NCBI GenBank assembly: GCA_963678705.1
Contig: OY783205.1
Coordinates: forward strand, 12,710,001 to 12,774,000
Source: Panorpa germanica
Taxonomy: Eukaryota > Arthropoda > Insecta > Mecoptera > Panorpidae
DNA length: 64,000 nt
Direction of reading: 5' to 3'
In this document: positions 40,542 through 53,155 of the stretch, piece by piece
How the letters are laid out: every line of letters begins with the position of its first letter
How positions within the stretch are numbered: the stretch's first letter is position 1
The notes under the pieces: model-generated
Told to the model about the DNA's origin: nothing
Database searches by the model: none
What the model saw: the letters and a program-made list of their open reading frames with translations, nothing else
Program-made: the position numbers and the translations under genes

Positions 40542-43500
40542 TATATCATAGTATTATTCATACATTATAATTTATTGTGTTGCATTTATCAGTTATCTAA
40601 GTATTGCCTCATATTGAATATACAATTTTATATATAACTGCATACCCAACTCAAATTTTGGTTTTTTTAAGTTGACTCCCTAATGTTCTGGACGATCGAT
40701 TTTTTTTTATTAATACTTCACAGGCTTCTTAGGACCACGGTCCTTTTTTCGCTCTTCTTAATTTATTTACATTATGATCTGGACGATCGATATGTGTCTT
40801 AAAATATAAAGTAACAAAGACAAGTAATAATTTGTATGAATATATAACTACAGATTATTAATCTTTTTGCAGGAAATCGACTTGATGAAATATACTACAC
40901 ATTTCACAATAAGAAACTCTCATGGCAATTTGTAATGCAGAATTACAATTTCATTTATTATATAGGTGACGAGAATGTCTTCACTTTTTATATACTGCTG
41001 TTAATTTGATTGGTTATCTTTATTTATTTAGAGATAATCTTGCAACGCACTGTTTATTTTTTAAACTACTTTCCACCCAGCGAATTTTTCATTTTTCGGG
41101 AAACGAGAACTAAAAATCAGTGCGTATTCCCGGGAAATCCCGCCCGGCATCCAGTAGCCGTACACTACATATTACCATGATTACATACTTAACGCTTCGC
41201 TGCTAATTTTTTTTTAAACTGTAAGAAATGTAGTGCGTAGAAAGTCATGAAGACCATTACAGAAATATCTAAATTAACAGTTTCAGAGGTAGTGGAATCT
41301 GAAACCTTTAACCAGTTCACACACTAAAAAAAGCTCCTTCACAAGTTCCAGAGTGAAGAGAAGGGCGTCTCAGGAGTTAAATAAATGAAATAGATACGGT
41401 TGTGTCCGAAATTATAAAGAAATGCACCGTCAAAACATAATATCAACACATACTGTGTTCTGTATACAAAGACATGTGCCGCGACAATTAAAAATCGCAA
41501 TGTGGCGCAAGAACTCTGTAGCTGCCACAAAAGTCGCTCAGATTAAAAACCCTTCGTGTGTGCATGCTCATATGATTCCATGTGTTACAAAACTACGCGA
41601 TTTAAATCGTAGTATGTTCGGAACCTAAATGTTCATTGCGACAGTTCGCAGTATAAATAAGTAAAACAAAAATAAAACAAATGACATCGGAATCTCCTTA
41701 ACGGCGCTTATGATCTTATAAACAAATAATTATTATTTAATAATTTCTTGGCATAGATTTCTTTATCTTCTTCTCAAGCGGTTAATTAGTATATAGTGAT
41801 TCCATAGATTACAATATAACTCTGCGGTCCACCGGGAATTAGCTCATGAGATGCCTTCTCCTAAATTTGTATCGAAGTGAAATGTTTGAATTTTAGTAAC
41901 CAATGTAGTTCTACGCTAGGGAATATCTTGCCTGACAGTAAGCATCAAAAGTAAACTGCTTAATACATACGCAATATGTTTAACCTTACATGTTAATTAA
42001 AATACTTTTTAAATATAAATAATAAAATAAAATTTAAAAGAAGAATGAGATACAACTTTACCAGATGATGAACGACTAAAGTAAGTTCACCAAATAACGC
42101 CCACCTAAGGGTATCTCATTTAATATTTCAACAAAAATTACCAGTGGAATAAAAACTATGAATATTTTTAATAAAGCATATATATTCTATTAAAGAAACG
42201 TTTGGATGTACAAAATTGCTCAATTTCCCAATTTATAATAAAAAAAAGAATCTATGTCAATGGGCGTTATTAAGAATCATTGAACCAAATAACGCCCGGA
42301 ATAAAGAAATTAAAGAAATAACATAAAATGAGACAATTTTCAAAAATTAATAGCAGCAATAAACATTTTCATTAAATATATTGAGTTGAAGTCTATAGAA
42401 CAATTGAAATGCATAGCTTTCTTTAGCCAAACTAACTCCTACCAAACCAACGTTAGACGCATCGTAAGGTCGGAGCCAGAACTAACTGTGTCCAATATCA
42501 TGTGTCCAAAGTTCACGGTAGAAGAAGTTCGGTCTGTTGCCAATCTTTTGACCCGCCTCAAAAGTAATTTTTTTACCTCCACCACACACTTGATCAACAA
42601 ATCATGCACTACTGCAGGAATCAACATTGGTAGGTTTTATACTTGAAAGTTTAATTATTAATTTGAAAGTTTTTGTTAAACAGTGTCAGTATCAATAATA
42701 TCAGCATCAATAATATCAACAAATTAATAAAATAAATAAATTATTTGGATCAAATATTCGTTCCACTGTGTAGTAGGAAACTTGCCATATCAATCTTGCA
42801 ATATTTGACTCACACGTTGGAGGCAAGCATTTAAATCTAACGTTCACCGCATCGTCTGGAGCCGACTTTAGACAGTGATACAGCCATACCCACATACAGT
42901 TCATAATAATTTTACATTTTTTATATTTTTGTCTCTAATTAAGTACTTTAAACAAAGGAAATATAAATTCATACAATATTTTACGTGATTCATTTACTTA
43001 GTAACGCCCACCACACGTATAATATGGGCGTTATTGTGCACAACTCCACTATCTTCGCACATTTGTGCTAAATAATTTACCATAAATACAATGAAATTTA
43101 TGGTTGGATTTTTTTAATTTTTATTCATATAATGTCTATTTGTTTTTTTTATTGATAACCCGGTCAAAATAAACATTTCAATAAGCTATCTTTCGCATAG
43201 AGCTCAAAGTTGGTATAGAACTTGGGTACACTATTACAAATAAAATACTAAAAGTCCTCACCGAACGCACATCTGCAAAAAAAGTTATTCAAGATCAAAG
43301 TTAAACAAAAATGGTTTTTCCACGGTAAACGGTAAGTTTTATCATAAAAATAGTATAAATAATACAACATACAATAATTGTTCTTATACTTTTTTCTCTA
43401 AGAATCACAATTCCTGAAATATTGCGGTTAAAAAAATTGACGAAGTCGTATTCTACATCATATGCACACATTTCCGCACCACCTGTGAGGTAGTGTTTCG

Positions 43501-44072
43501 TTTGTTTTTGAATCTAATTTGTGGTAATGTCAACAGTATGCGATAAAAATTGACTATTACTGAATCAAAATAACACTATTGTGGTGTTATCCTACAGATC
43601 CTTGAGCAAATGAAAGTAAAATGATCTCATAATTCTTGTATTATGTGAATATCTTAACATCTGTTAAGTTTATTGGTGCTTTACATGAAATATTTTAACT
43701 AGCACTTGCACAAAGAGTCAATTCAAATCACATTGCATAACTGTGTAATTTCGGAACACTTTGAAATGTCCATATTTTCCTTAACAATGTGTATATTCTC
43801 ACAATCGTATAATTTGTATTTACAAATTACACAAATCAGTATTTTTACTCATATTAAACATCCGATGGTGTGTATACCATAAAGGCGGTTCAGCGTAGAA
43901 AATTTCATGATCTACAACTTTTTTACAATCTCCATTACATTTCATATAAACTTGCTTTAACATAATTTAAAATAAACTTAACAAACTTTAGAAAATGTTA
44001 CATTCTTGTGTACATTCTTAATACATTTCATATACTTCAACTTACAATTAAATTTACATTATTTTAGACCTT
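40542..44072. other. Long intergenic stretch, repeats only
   Basis: No exon with convincing splice sites or domain. The segment 40865-40940 resembles 6010-6080. Five copies of TAACGCCC lie in both orientations between 42094 and 43033. The open frames in this stretch lack recognisable domains. Confidence 0.4.
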
Positions 44073-44600
44073 TTTATTTCCAAAAGTACTTTCTGCTTCT
44101 TCTTCTCTTGACGCTCTTCCTTCATTTTCCCTGGTCTTCCTTCTGTACTGGTCTATTCCCTAGTCTATTTTTCTGGGCTGAAGTTTAACTGTTTCCTCGC
44201 TACTTCTTTCTTTCTCCTGCTTCCCTTCACTGCCTCTTTTAGTACTTCCTTTCTCTTACTGTTCCTTGTGCAACCCAGCCACCAGCTTATTTATTCTCCT
44301 GTTTTTTCTTTCCTTCTTTCTACTTCCGCCATCCACCTCTTTCCTTCACTGCCTCCCTTTAATAGCTGGCCAATATTCCTTTCGCTCGCTACTTTTTCTT
44401 TACACTCAAACTTAATGTGCTCCAGTGTTTTGTCCTCCGCTCCGCACACTCTACACTTTCTTTCCTCACTACTTTCCCAGTATCTGTTTCCTTTTTCCTC
44501 ATTTCCCAATCTAAACCTTGCTGTTCTTCTTATGTGTTTTATGTCTTTTTCTATAAGGTACTGAGGCACATTATTTTCCCATAACCTTTTATATCTTGTA
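44073..44600 (-). pseudogene. 3' end of a non-LTR retrotransposon (ORF2 C-terminus)
   Basis: The minus-strand frame 44569-44291 carries ARFRLGNEEKGNRYW and the CRVCGAEDKTLEHIKFEC zinc motif that end R1/Jockey-like ORF2 proteins of insects. The 3' part (44290-44073) is purine-rich on the minus strand, as in such 3' UTRs. Everything upstream of the motif is missing, as in 5'-truncated copies. Confidence 0.65.
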
Positions 44601-45479
44601 TTGTACTAGTTCTTTCGCAGAATACATTAGTTAATGGGTTGTGAACTATAACTTAATTTCTATAGAAGCAAACCATATATTGATTAAATTGGCTACCTGA
44701 ACCTCAAATGTCCAATTATATTTTAATAACTCCTAATATTTAATAAATATTAACAAATAAAAAAGTCTCTTTGTCTTTTCTTTCATTAAAAGGAACCAAC
44801 GTTATGGAAAATTCCAATGCATAGTGTGTCACATTCAACGATTTGTTATCTCTTTTATACAACAGATATGCAGAGGTGGCCTTTGGGAATAGCGAGCAGG
44901 GCAACCGCCCGGGGGCCTCGCGCCCTGACGCAACACCCAAATGGAAAAAGCATTACTATAACCCAGTTTCATTATAAACAAGTGGCGTGCGAGTGCAAGC
45001 ATGTTATAGCCAGTAACGCACTTGTGCTTAGTAGTTACCGACCGCGTCGATGTCTGTCTTATTCACTGCAGTGAGTTTTTCTTTCTATTTTTTCCACGCT
45101 GACGTAATTTTACGGATTCCCAGTGTTTTATTTTATCCGTCAACTCTCGTTAGCTTATGCTTATTATACTAGTACACGTGTGCATTCCATAATCGTTTGT
45201 ATGTCAATTGCAATAGGTAACAAAATTATATTAAGTTTTGGTGAAGCTTACGTTATTGAGTATTAGTACTATAGTAAAGAGTGAATGTGAATGGGAATAA
45301 ACTGTGTAAAACTAATTGTAAATTATTTTTAAATTAGTTTTATGTTTGAAAAAGAATTGCGGAATGAGTTCTTGTGATCGTTAAACCAGTAGAAAATTTG
45401 AGTCGGGTTGTTCAAAAAGAAAACGAACCATCAAGAGAAATCATGTAAAACAAAATCTTTGTGGATATTTATATAATTA
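44601..45479. other. Spacer left of Helitron copy 2
   Basis: Contains a G+C-rich island near 44870-45060 (GCAGGGCAACCGCCCGGGGG) that looks like a fragment of another repeat. The last 90 bp before 45480 may belong to the retroelement interrupted by the Helitron, because a frame ending GTGGATATTTATATAATTA continues in register after the Helitron at 48212. Confidence 0.4.
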
Positions 45480-45763
45480 CTAGCTGACCCGGCGAACTTC
45501 GTACCGCCTAACAGTCAATGAATATCGTGTTACCTTTTAGGCTTTGATGAACGTAATACAATGATACAAAATAATATTTATTAATATAGATAGAAACATA
45601 AAAGTATTTTATTATGATGAATGATGATGAAAACATACAGAATGAGAATAAAAATTAAAAAAATAATAATAATTAAGTAATTCAAACTCATGTCAGAAAA
45701 AAATGATTTAAAACTATGTTGTGCAGATTGGAATACACTCGGATTAATTCATTAATGGGATTT

Positions 45764-46576
45764 TCATTCAAGCACCTTGTCATAAACGACATTCTTTGTT
45801 TTTTGGTCAGGCGCAAGAACAAATAAAGCGGATGGTTTGCCGACACGTGAGCATGCCACGTACAATTGACCTTGAGAAAAACATGCATTTTCTAGATTGA
45901 GGCCACAAATAGTCAAGGATTGGCCCTGTGATTTGTTGATCGTCATGGCGAAGGCAAGACGAATCGGGAATTGAATTCGTTTAAACTCAAATGGCATATC
46001 CGTTGGGATCATCGGAATCCTTGGAATAAGAACTTCCTCATCTTTAAATTTTCCTTTAAGTATCGACGCGTGAATCACATTGCTCATCAGTTTTTTTATC
46101 ACCAAACGCGTTCCATTGCACAGTTTTGGTTGGTTTAAATTTCTAAGCATGATGACTACCGAGCCAACCTTAAGTTTTAAATTGTGCGGTGGTAAACCAG
46201 GCACATCCAAGAAGTTTAAAAATTCACTTGGATAATTAGCGGCTTCTTCTTCGTTTGTTACACAGTCGATAGATTTGAATGAATACAGAGTACCTACGAT
46301 TTGATTTTGAATTATAAAATTGAGGTCATCTACATCTTTATTTTTAGCGGCCAAAATTGCTCGCTCACTTAACCATTTAGTATTTTTGTGGTTAGCAATG
46401 ATATCCGGGAATACTTTGTTGATAAGCTCGTCTTTTGATGATACAAAATTGCAAACATTTGGAGGAAATGAAATCAAACCGCTCGATTTGTCAACAGGAA
46501 TACGGCCATTACCAAAAGTCAGCAATTGCTTCGAGAAATCATTAGCAGATAGATCGTCGAACAATGCAACTCTCAT
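45764..46576 (-). pseudogene. Helitron helicase C-terminal domain, copy 2
   Basis: 270 codons, identical to the frame in copy 1 except two residues: Leu to Pro in the N-Y-x-S-E-F-L segment, and Ser to Arg in F-P-x-x-L-A-F. At both positions copy 2 has the residue I recall as usual in Helitron helicases, so copy 1 carries the newer changes. It lacks Walker A/B, as in copy 1. Confidence 0.8.
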
Positions 46577-46599
46577 ATTTACAGACAGTTGAAGTTTCT

Positions 46600-47576
46600 T
46601 GAAGTCTTGAACAGCCTGACCAATGCATGATGTTCATGAAGCATTTGCTGCAGATCTTGGAGAATTGCTCTTTTCGTAGCTGTGTTGATCCCTTGACGCC
46701 GGTCAAGTTGTTCTTCCATATTGCCCATGAAGTATATTTGCAAGAATTTATGCTATGCATCTTCCATAGGTTGCAATGATCCAATGCGATGGCAAATCTG
46801 GCCTTGAATCTGTAAAGTCAAAGCCATAGTTATAGTTAGATTTACAAACACTTTTTTTACAAACACTTTTTTTTTTTTAATAATAACATGCCAAATACAG
46901 AAATCTAACAAACTACATTCCAGATTTTTTTTACAATCATAGAAAATATAGTTTTTAACGTAAATTACCTTAAATGTCGGATTATATCCGTGTTCTTCGA
47001 CAATTTCCGCCCCAAATGAAGTCATTTGGAAACAGACATTGTATTTTTGAGTGTTCGCTAGAAAATGTCGTGATTCTAGTGTTTCGCCATAAAGCAGGGA
47101 GCACAATGGCTCTGGTGGCGGGACCAATGATGGCAATTTCACTTTACCACTAAGGCAGCACAAACCAGGCGTTTCACCAGCAAACTCAATGCTCCACAAT
47201 GCTTGCAAACAACGTCCATTGGACCAATGCAAACTAAACGATGCAAGCTGTAGTCGATGGTGCAATCATATAGAAACGCTGCTCGATTCAAATCAATACT
47301 TGAACCATTTCTTCTTGCACTTCGAAGATTATTCCTCTGTTCATCTGTACGATAAGCTCGACGATTTCTCGTTTCTAACCTAGCCGTTTCACGGGCTACC
47401 TCTCTTTGCTCTTGTGTTTGAGAAGCACGAATTAAGGCCCTTCTTTGCTCCATACTAACGCGGTGCTCTTCTCGTGCAATTTCTCGTTCTTCATCAGATA
47501 ATTGACTCGCGATATTCCGTTGCCTAACTGCATTACGGCTCCGCTGGTAAAGATTAGATCTTCTAGGACGCGGCAT
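46600..47576 (-). pseudogene. Helitron RepHel N-terminal region with intron, copy 2
   Basis: Same layout as copy 1: start at 47576, frameshift near 47190, intron 46968-46810 with the same donor and acceptor, and a second part ending before the missing HUH domain. Copy-specific substitutions at 46765, 46773, 46979 and 47018 lie in this region. Confidence 0.7.
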
Positions 47577-48211
47577 AGTTATTAATATTAATACTGAATG
47601 TGCACTCGCATAAAACCACAAAAAACCACTTTCGAGACATAGACAATAGCTCAAAGAGTATATAAGCACTACATATGAATAGCAAGAAAATCAAGAAAAA
47701 TTATAGTTATAGATAACCTATAAAAAGACATTTACACTTTTGTTAACCTGTACAATAAATCTTAGGTATTATTTTCTGAAATTAAAAATTAAATAATTAA
47801 TAAATAATCTACACAAATTAATGTCTAAAACAAACAAATATAACAGTACCTGAACTTTCGAGACATTTTACAAAAAATAAATTTCTGAACGCACAAATGA
47901 ATAGCTGTTACAACATGTTGTCATGACAACAAATGTTTGACATGAAATAAACAAATCAGCATTTATTGAAATGATTAAGTATCGAGTTTTCATTGTCGAG
48001 TTTTTTAAATTTCGAATTTTCATTGTTTTTAAGATGTATTATGCTATTGTAAGTGTTGTAACAAACCCGTCTTTGTTTTATATATTTTCATTGTTTTTAA
48101 GATGTATTATGCTATTCGTGGCGAAGACAAATCCAACGAATCAATAACCATGAATATTGGTTCAGCAGATCTCGAGTTATAAGTGTTGCAACAAACCCGT
48201 CTTTCTTTTAT

Positions 48212-50087
48212 GTTTTACGTGTTGATTAGAGCATTAACCGAGTTGGGAATATATTCTAATCATTCAGATTTTATTTTTATACATATTTTAAAGACTAAGT
48301 TAGATTTTAACACATTAAAGAAATGGGAAAACAGAAATACTTCTGAATTACCAACCCTAAATGATTTTACGAATTTTCTTGAAACACGGTGGCGCACTCT
48401 AGAAAGAAGAAGGCATGTTGAATTTAAAACAGATTCAAGTCATTCTATTTCTAGTAGTGAACCAGTTTCAAGTGAACAATTTGCTAACGAAGTCGAAACA
48501 AAATTTAAAACTTTTTTTTGTAACTATTGTAAAAAAAATGGTCATTTAGAGAAATATTGTTTTATCAAGAAGGAAAATGCGGATACGGTATATCCTGTCG
48601 CGCAAATTAATATTTGTAGGAGAGATACGGTATTTTCAAAACCTTCTGTTTATTGTAAAAGATCAAGACATCTTGAATCTGATGGTCCTCAAGTATCTTT
48701 TACTAAAAATACAAAACAAAATTCACGTTCTTTTTATAATCACCATTTACGTAAATTTAATAGTTTAAATAAAAATATTGAGATTAAAGAAATACAAAAT
48801 ACTAATGATATAACAAATTTTAACTGTAACAATGAAAATGTTATTGACAAGCAAACAGCTGACACTGTTCAATTCAGAATAGTCGCAGCCAAAGCAAAGA
48901 CTGTATCATTTTTATTGGACACTGGTTCTCAAATTTCTTTAATTAAACAAAATATTTTAAAAAATAATATCAAAATAGATAGTACATCTAAAGTGTTATT
49001 AAAGGGAATCTCTGAAGGCACGCCTTATACTTTAGATTCACTAAAAACTTCTATAATTTTAGATAGTTCTAGGTCGAAACATACTTTTCAGGTTGTGTCA
49101 AAGGATTTCCCCATTAAACACGATGGAATTATAGGATTAGATATTATACGTACATTTAAAGCAGTAATTAATTTGGAAACAAACAGCGCACAATTCTCAC
49201 AACATGGCAAAATGTTTGAATTCCCATTATTGAACATAAACAGTATTATCATAGTTCCAGCACGTACTAGGAAATTAATTCCTATGTCGGGTTCTACGGT
49301 AGGAGTTTGTGTAGCCAAGGAATTGCTACCTGAAGTTTTTTTAGCCAACGCATTAATTAATCCTGTTAATAATACTTTTTATATATCAATAACTAATTCC
49401 TCAGCAAAAGATGTAATACTTAACAATTTTAAACCAGATATTATTCCAATAAATAAATTTAATTTTTACCATTTTTTGAAAAGAAATCCTAACGATCCTA
49501 AAAGATCCTTACGACATCTTTTATTTAATAATATAGACTTTTCAAATGTTAATTCAAAATACTTAACAGATTTAATGGAAATCTGTAATAATTTTAATAA
49601 CATATTTTTTTTCCCGGTAGATAAGTTATCTTGTGCGAGTGCACTGAGTGACTCACCTAACCCTGTAAACATTAAGCCGCATAGATTATCTCATGCGCAT
49701 AAAGAAATTGTTGAGAAGCATATTCAAGAACTGTTGGCTAACAACGTTATTGAAAAATGCGACTCACAGTTTAACGCACCTCTGTTAATGGTACCTAAAA
49801 AAGCAGATGTGTCGGGGAACAAACAATTTTGCGTTGTAATCGACTATCGTAAACTTAATGAACAGACGACAAGTGATGTTTATACTTTGCCTCTTGTACA
49901 TGACATACTAGACCAATTTAGTGGTGCAAAATATTCTTCTACGATTGATTTAGCTACAAATAAATTTACTAGTAATAAACCAAAATTTAAATTAAATTTT
50001 GATAGAAGGGTCAATTTTTTTTTTTCACCTAGAAAGTATACGGTAGTTAATAGGAATAGATTGAAGAGATTTTGTACCAATGAATAA
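48212..50087 (+). pseudogene. gag-protease-RT fusion frame of the Gypsy-type remnant
   Basis: The frame is open for about 625 codons from the Helitron edge. It begins in a gag end alignable with the BEL gag at 10876-12561 (Leu-rich, then W-E-N...ELPTLNDFTNFLETR...LERR). A knuckle CNYCKKNGHLEKYC and an aspartic protease with FLLDTGSQISLI and DGIIGLDI follow. Then comes a Ty3-type RT start: NVIEKCDSQFNAPLLMVPKK, VIDYRKLNEQT, LVHDILDQFSGAKYSSTIDLA. After DLA the sequence switches to an unrelated basic tail and a stop at 50087, so the YxDD motif, RNase H and integrase are lost. Confidence 0.7.
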
Positions 50088-50261
50088 AACCTTGACGAAT
50101 AAGATGGATTTTGTCAGGGATGATTGTTTTGTGAAGCAGTGTTAACTCTATACGATGGGATCAGAATCGTTGTCGACACTTTGCTTCTCTTTTTGTTTTT
50201 TTTCCAGAATTGTAACTCGTATATTTTGTTTTTATACGTGTCCCTTTTTTTTGGAAGGGGG

Positions 50262-50687
50262 TGTTGCGATAGTACGACATCGTCCTATCTTCCTTTTTCT
50301 TTTTCTTGGAAAGAAACGCATATGTTTGTTTAATATGCGTTCCTTTTTTAGGGTTGAAGGGTGTTGTAAGTACGCATAAGTCGTACTTATCCTTCCTATT
50401 TTTAATATAAATGTTATTTATTTTATAAGAATTATATTACGTTATCTTTAATTTTAGTATTATTATTGTAATAAATAATTATTTGTATTTAGCGCTTGTA
50501 AACATTGACTCTGGTTTGTGGAGATTTTATATTGTTTTAATGCTGGTAACTCAGTATTGGCACATTGTGATGTGAAATAAATCATGATAAATTAATCTGC
50601 ACGCTAGTCAGAAAGTCAGTCTTCTCCTGAGTCTCAACCAAGTGTTTACTAATTGTACTTCGTTCGTACAATACTCCAATTGTAACA
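50262..50687 (+). repeat. Probable 3' LTR of the Gypsy-type remnant
   Basis: A purine tract GGAAGGGGG is followed by TGTTGCGATAG (50262). A second, similar junction GAAGGG-TGTTGTAAG occurs exactly 100 bp later (50362). The end is ...CAATTGTAACA at 50687, giving TGTT...AACA termini. Without a 5' LTR the true start (50262 or 50362) cannot be decided. Confidence 0.4.
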
Positions 50688-51550
50688 TCTAAGTATTCAA
50701 TAGTGAGCACATTTTAACTATTAATCAAATTATAACACTAGAATTACATTTTGTTTTATATCTGGCATCTTTATTAATCCAATAAAATACTATTGTAATT
50801 AAGTACGCAGATATAATATTACAACGAATAAATGATATATTTTAATAAAAGTGTTTGTATTAATAGTAATAAAAAGATACTAATTGTTCAACCGTCGTAT
50901 GTTGCAACGAGGTTATACTTTAGGCCGCTCAAGTATTCTCTAATTGCAACAATACACCGTCTTAACAAGAATCCTATTAATCATCTTAAAAGAAACTTAA
51001 TTCTTATCAACGTGAGTAATTCAAGAAGGTGGATGATCGTCAAACTGAAGAATCTACTTCCAGTAACTAGCAACACTGCGTGATGTATTAGCAAGCTGAG
51101 TAATCTCCTTCTAGAACGACAATCCGACCTCTTTTTACAACATTGATGTCAGGTGTAACATCCGCCTTCGAATCTACTTACAACAATATTATTGCGAATT
51201 AAATAAAAGTTATTGAATAGTTGAGGTCTTGATAGGCAACTTTGTGGCAACAACATAATGATGGTAGTAGTATTATTGTTAATAATATTATAAAACTTTT
51301 GTAAACTGATACTTTTAAAAATTTAATTGAAACCATAGCACATGGGTTTTTCCTTTTTGCTTGATGACAGTTTTATCTACAATGTCAGCTTAGGCTACCT
51401 GTTAGGGTACTATCACTTATAGTAAAATTTGACATGTAATAAACCGCTTTTGACGACCCCTTTTGGAATATTATATCTTCTATGAAGTAATATTCTCGTT
51501 TATATGAAAAATTATTGTGTTTTACACACTATTTCTTTACATAAATGCCG
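50688..51550. other. Noncoding stretch
   Basis: No recognisable exon. 51187-51243 matches part of the intron 1 repeat of genes A and B (ATTGCGAATT...TTGATAGGCAACTTT). Confidence 0.4.
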
Positions 51551-51705
51551 AGGTGACGCTGTCGAGTTTTTTAATTTTTTTAATTTTAACGTATTTTAAA
51601 ATAACAAAGTTTCTGATTTTTTTCATGAATAATCGGTATTTGGACTTTTAAGTGCTGTAAAAAATTGAAAAATAATAAAAAAAGAGAAACTCGACAGCGT
51701 TACCT
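51551..51705. mobile_element. Short MITE with inverted ends
   Basis: AGGTGACGCTGTCGAGTTT at 51551 is matched by the reverse complement of AAACTCGACAGCGTTACCT at 51687-51705, with further A/T-rich pairing inside. The whole 155-bp unit can fold into one hairpin. No target duplication was recognised. Confidence 0.6.
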
Positions 51706-52304
51706 GCAGAAACGTATTAACTAATGAAATCATTTTGGTTTTTTGATTTCAGAAAATCCAGTGTTATGAGTGGCACCGCAATGTTACTTTTTTCTGTGAC
51801 GTCTGCGGAGATTCGCTGTCATAGACTCCTCCTCCTCATTTCTTAATATTTATTTATGAAAATTTCACAAAGTTTTGAAATTATAGAAATAATTATATAT
51901 TAACTGTGTAGTCAAAAAAAAATCGAAAATATGCATCATTCTTATCGTTTTGACCTTACACACTGCTCACACCCAACCACTTAAAAGAAGTAGAAACTGA
52001 ACCTTAGAATATACTTGTAGTAAGTTATAAATTGCGAAACTCGCATTCCAAGACAAATTTCTACCTGGGATGGAATTTAAATTTGAAATCATATTCAATG
52101 TATACACAAAAGACAGTCGTCGCTTAATCTCACTACTCATAGAGTCGCCTAGAATTTTAATTCATAGCAGATATAATATTCCAAGAGTGGTCATCAAAGG
52201 CGGCTAAGTGATAGTGTCCTGCTACCTGGTATGAAATGCCTTAGATACTTTTGTTGCTTTTAACTTTCAAACATTCCCGACGGTTCCATTTCCTGTTTTA
52301 TTGA
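51706..52304. other. Noncoding stretch
   Basis: A+T-rich DNA between two MITEs; nothing recognised. Confidence 0.4.
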
Positions 52305-52312
52305 CACAGATC

Positions 52313-52509
52313 CAGGGCCGAATTTGGAGGTGTGGAAGCCCTGGGGCAACGAAGGAGCTGGGGCACCGAAATATTTTCCGAATAAAAGGAACAATTTTTT
52401 CCGTCAAGTCTTTCAAAAATTTAATGCTTTTATCTCTATTGAGGAAGCCCCGCTCTTGTGGAGGCCGCGGGGTATTAACCCCGCCTGCACTCCATCAAAT
52501 CCTGGTCTG
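52313..52509. mobile_element. hAT-type MITE, 197 bp, perfect 8-bp target duplication
   Basis: Ends CAGGGCCGAATTTGGAGGTG and ...CACTCCATCAAATCCTGGTCTG form imperfect inverted repeats. CACAGATC is duplicated at 52305-52312 and 52510-52517. It is markedly richer in G+C than its surroundings and non-coding. Confidence 0.8.
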
Positions 52510-53155
52510 CACAGATCTAAATAATTCACAGATCTACAATATATCCAAAAGGGATCCATGATGAAGGTTTGGAAAATTAAACAGTCGAACCGCCTCGGGA
52601 TTATAAAAGAACAAAGAGTTCTTGTCTACGCCTAGTTGTAAAAGTCTAAAATGTTATTTCACAGGTATATTATATTTCTACGCGACACTAATATGTTGTG
52701 TAATAATGTCTTTATTTTATCAAGGCTGTAGATACGAATATTTACAGACAGAACCACGTGTTTTTTTAAATATGCAAAATATTCAACTACCGACTATTTG
52801 ACGCCTTTATTTAAATAAAATAAGGGTTAGGTTATTGCAGTTACTTGTTTACTGTTATATAAGTAATTTTCAAATTTTGGTAATTAAGGGTAAACGTTCT
52901 GATACGTTCATACTAAACATTTTAGGTTATATTTTAATGTCATAATCGTCAGCACATGTTTTTCAAGCAACTTTTTGTTGATAAATTATTCTATCTAATT
53001 CGTATACTAATGGCAACAAAGTACAAAGTTTTAAAAATGAACAACATAAAGATAATCTGCTTTTAACAGACCACGTGTCCTACACAAACACTAAGTTCAT
53101 TATTCAATTGTATCTTGAAGAGAAAAGTTCTTTAATAATTTTCTCCAAAGAAAAA

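Larger units (their letters stand above)
45480..48211 (-). mobile_element. Helitron copy 2
   Basis: Collinear with copy 1 (offset exactly 43,800) with 7 mismatches and no gaps. The 3' end CTAG at 45483-45480 is followed by T on the minus strand. The homology stops at 48211, about nine bases short of copy 1's TC start, so the 5' tip is truncated or differs. It interrupts the gypsy/BEL-like element at 48212-50687. The deletion, frameshift and intron are the same as in copy 1, so both descend from one deleted source. Confidence 0.85.
48212..50687 (+). mobile_element. Ty3/Gypsy-type retroelement remnant with BEL-like gag, 3' half
   Basis: The element starts abruptly at the Helitron boundary. Gag end, zinc knuckle, protease and the start of RT are readable to about 49950, followed by an unrelated short coding tail and a probable 3' LTR. 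No 5' LTR was found. The RT is cut after the first conserved Asp block, so most of pol has been deleted. Confidence 0.65.

Noticed and set aside
41339-42904. Several 60-90 codon frames on both strands
   Set aside because: No domain, no splice signals in useful positions and no homology I can recognise.
44268-44564. 98-codon Ser/Pro/Leu-rich plus frame
   Set aside because: Antisense of the non-LTR ORF2 C-terminal motif on the minus strand.
50124-50379. Two overlapping Phe/Leu/Ser-rich frames
   Set aside because: They lie in the polypyrimidine region and LTR start of the Gypsy-type remnant, not a gene.
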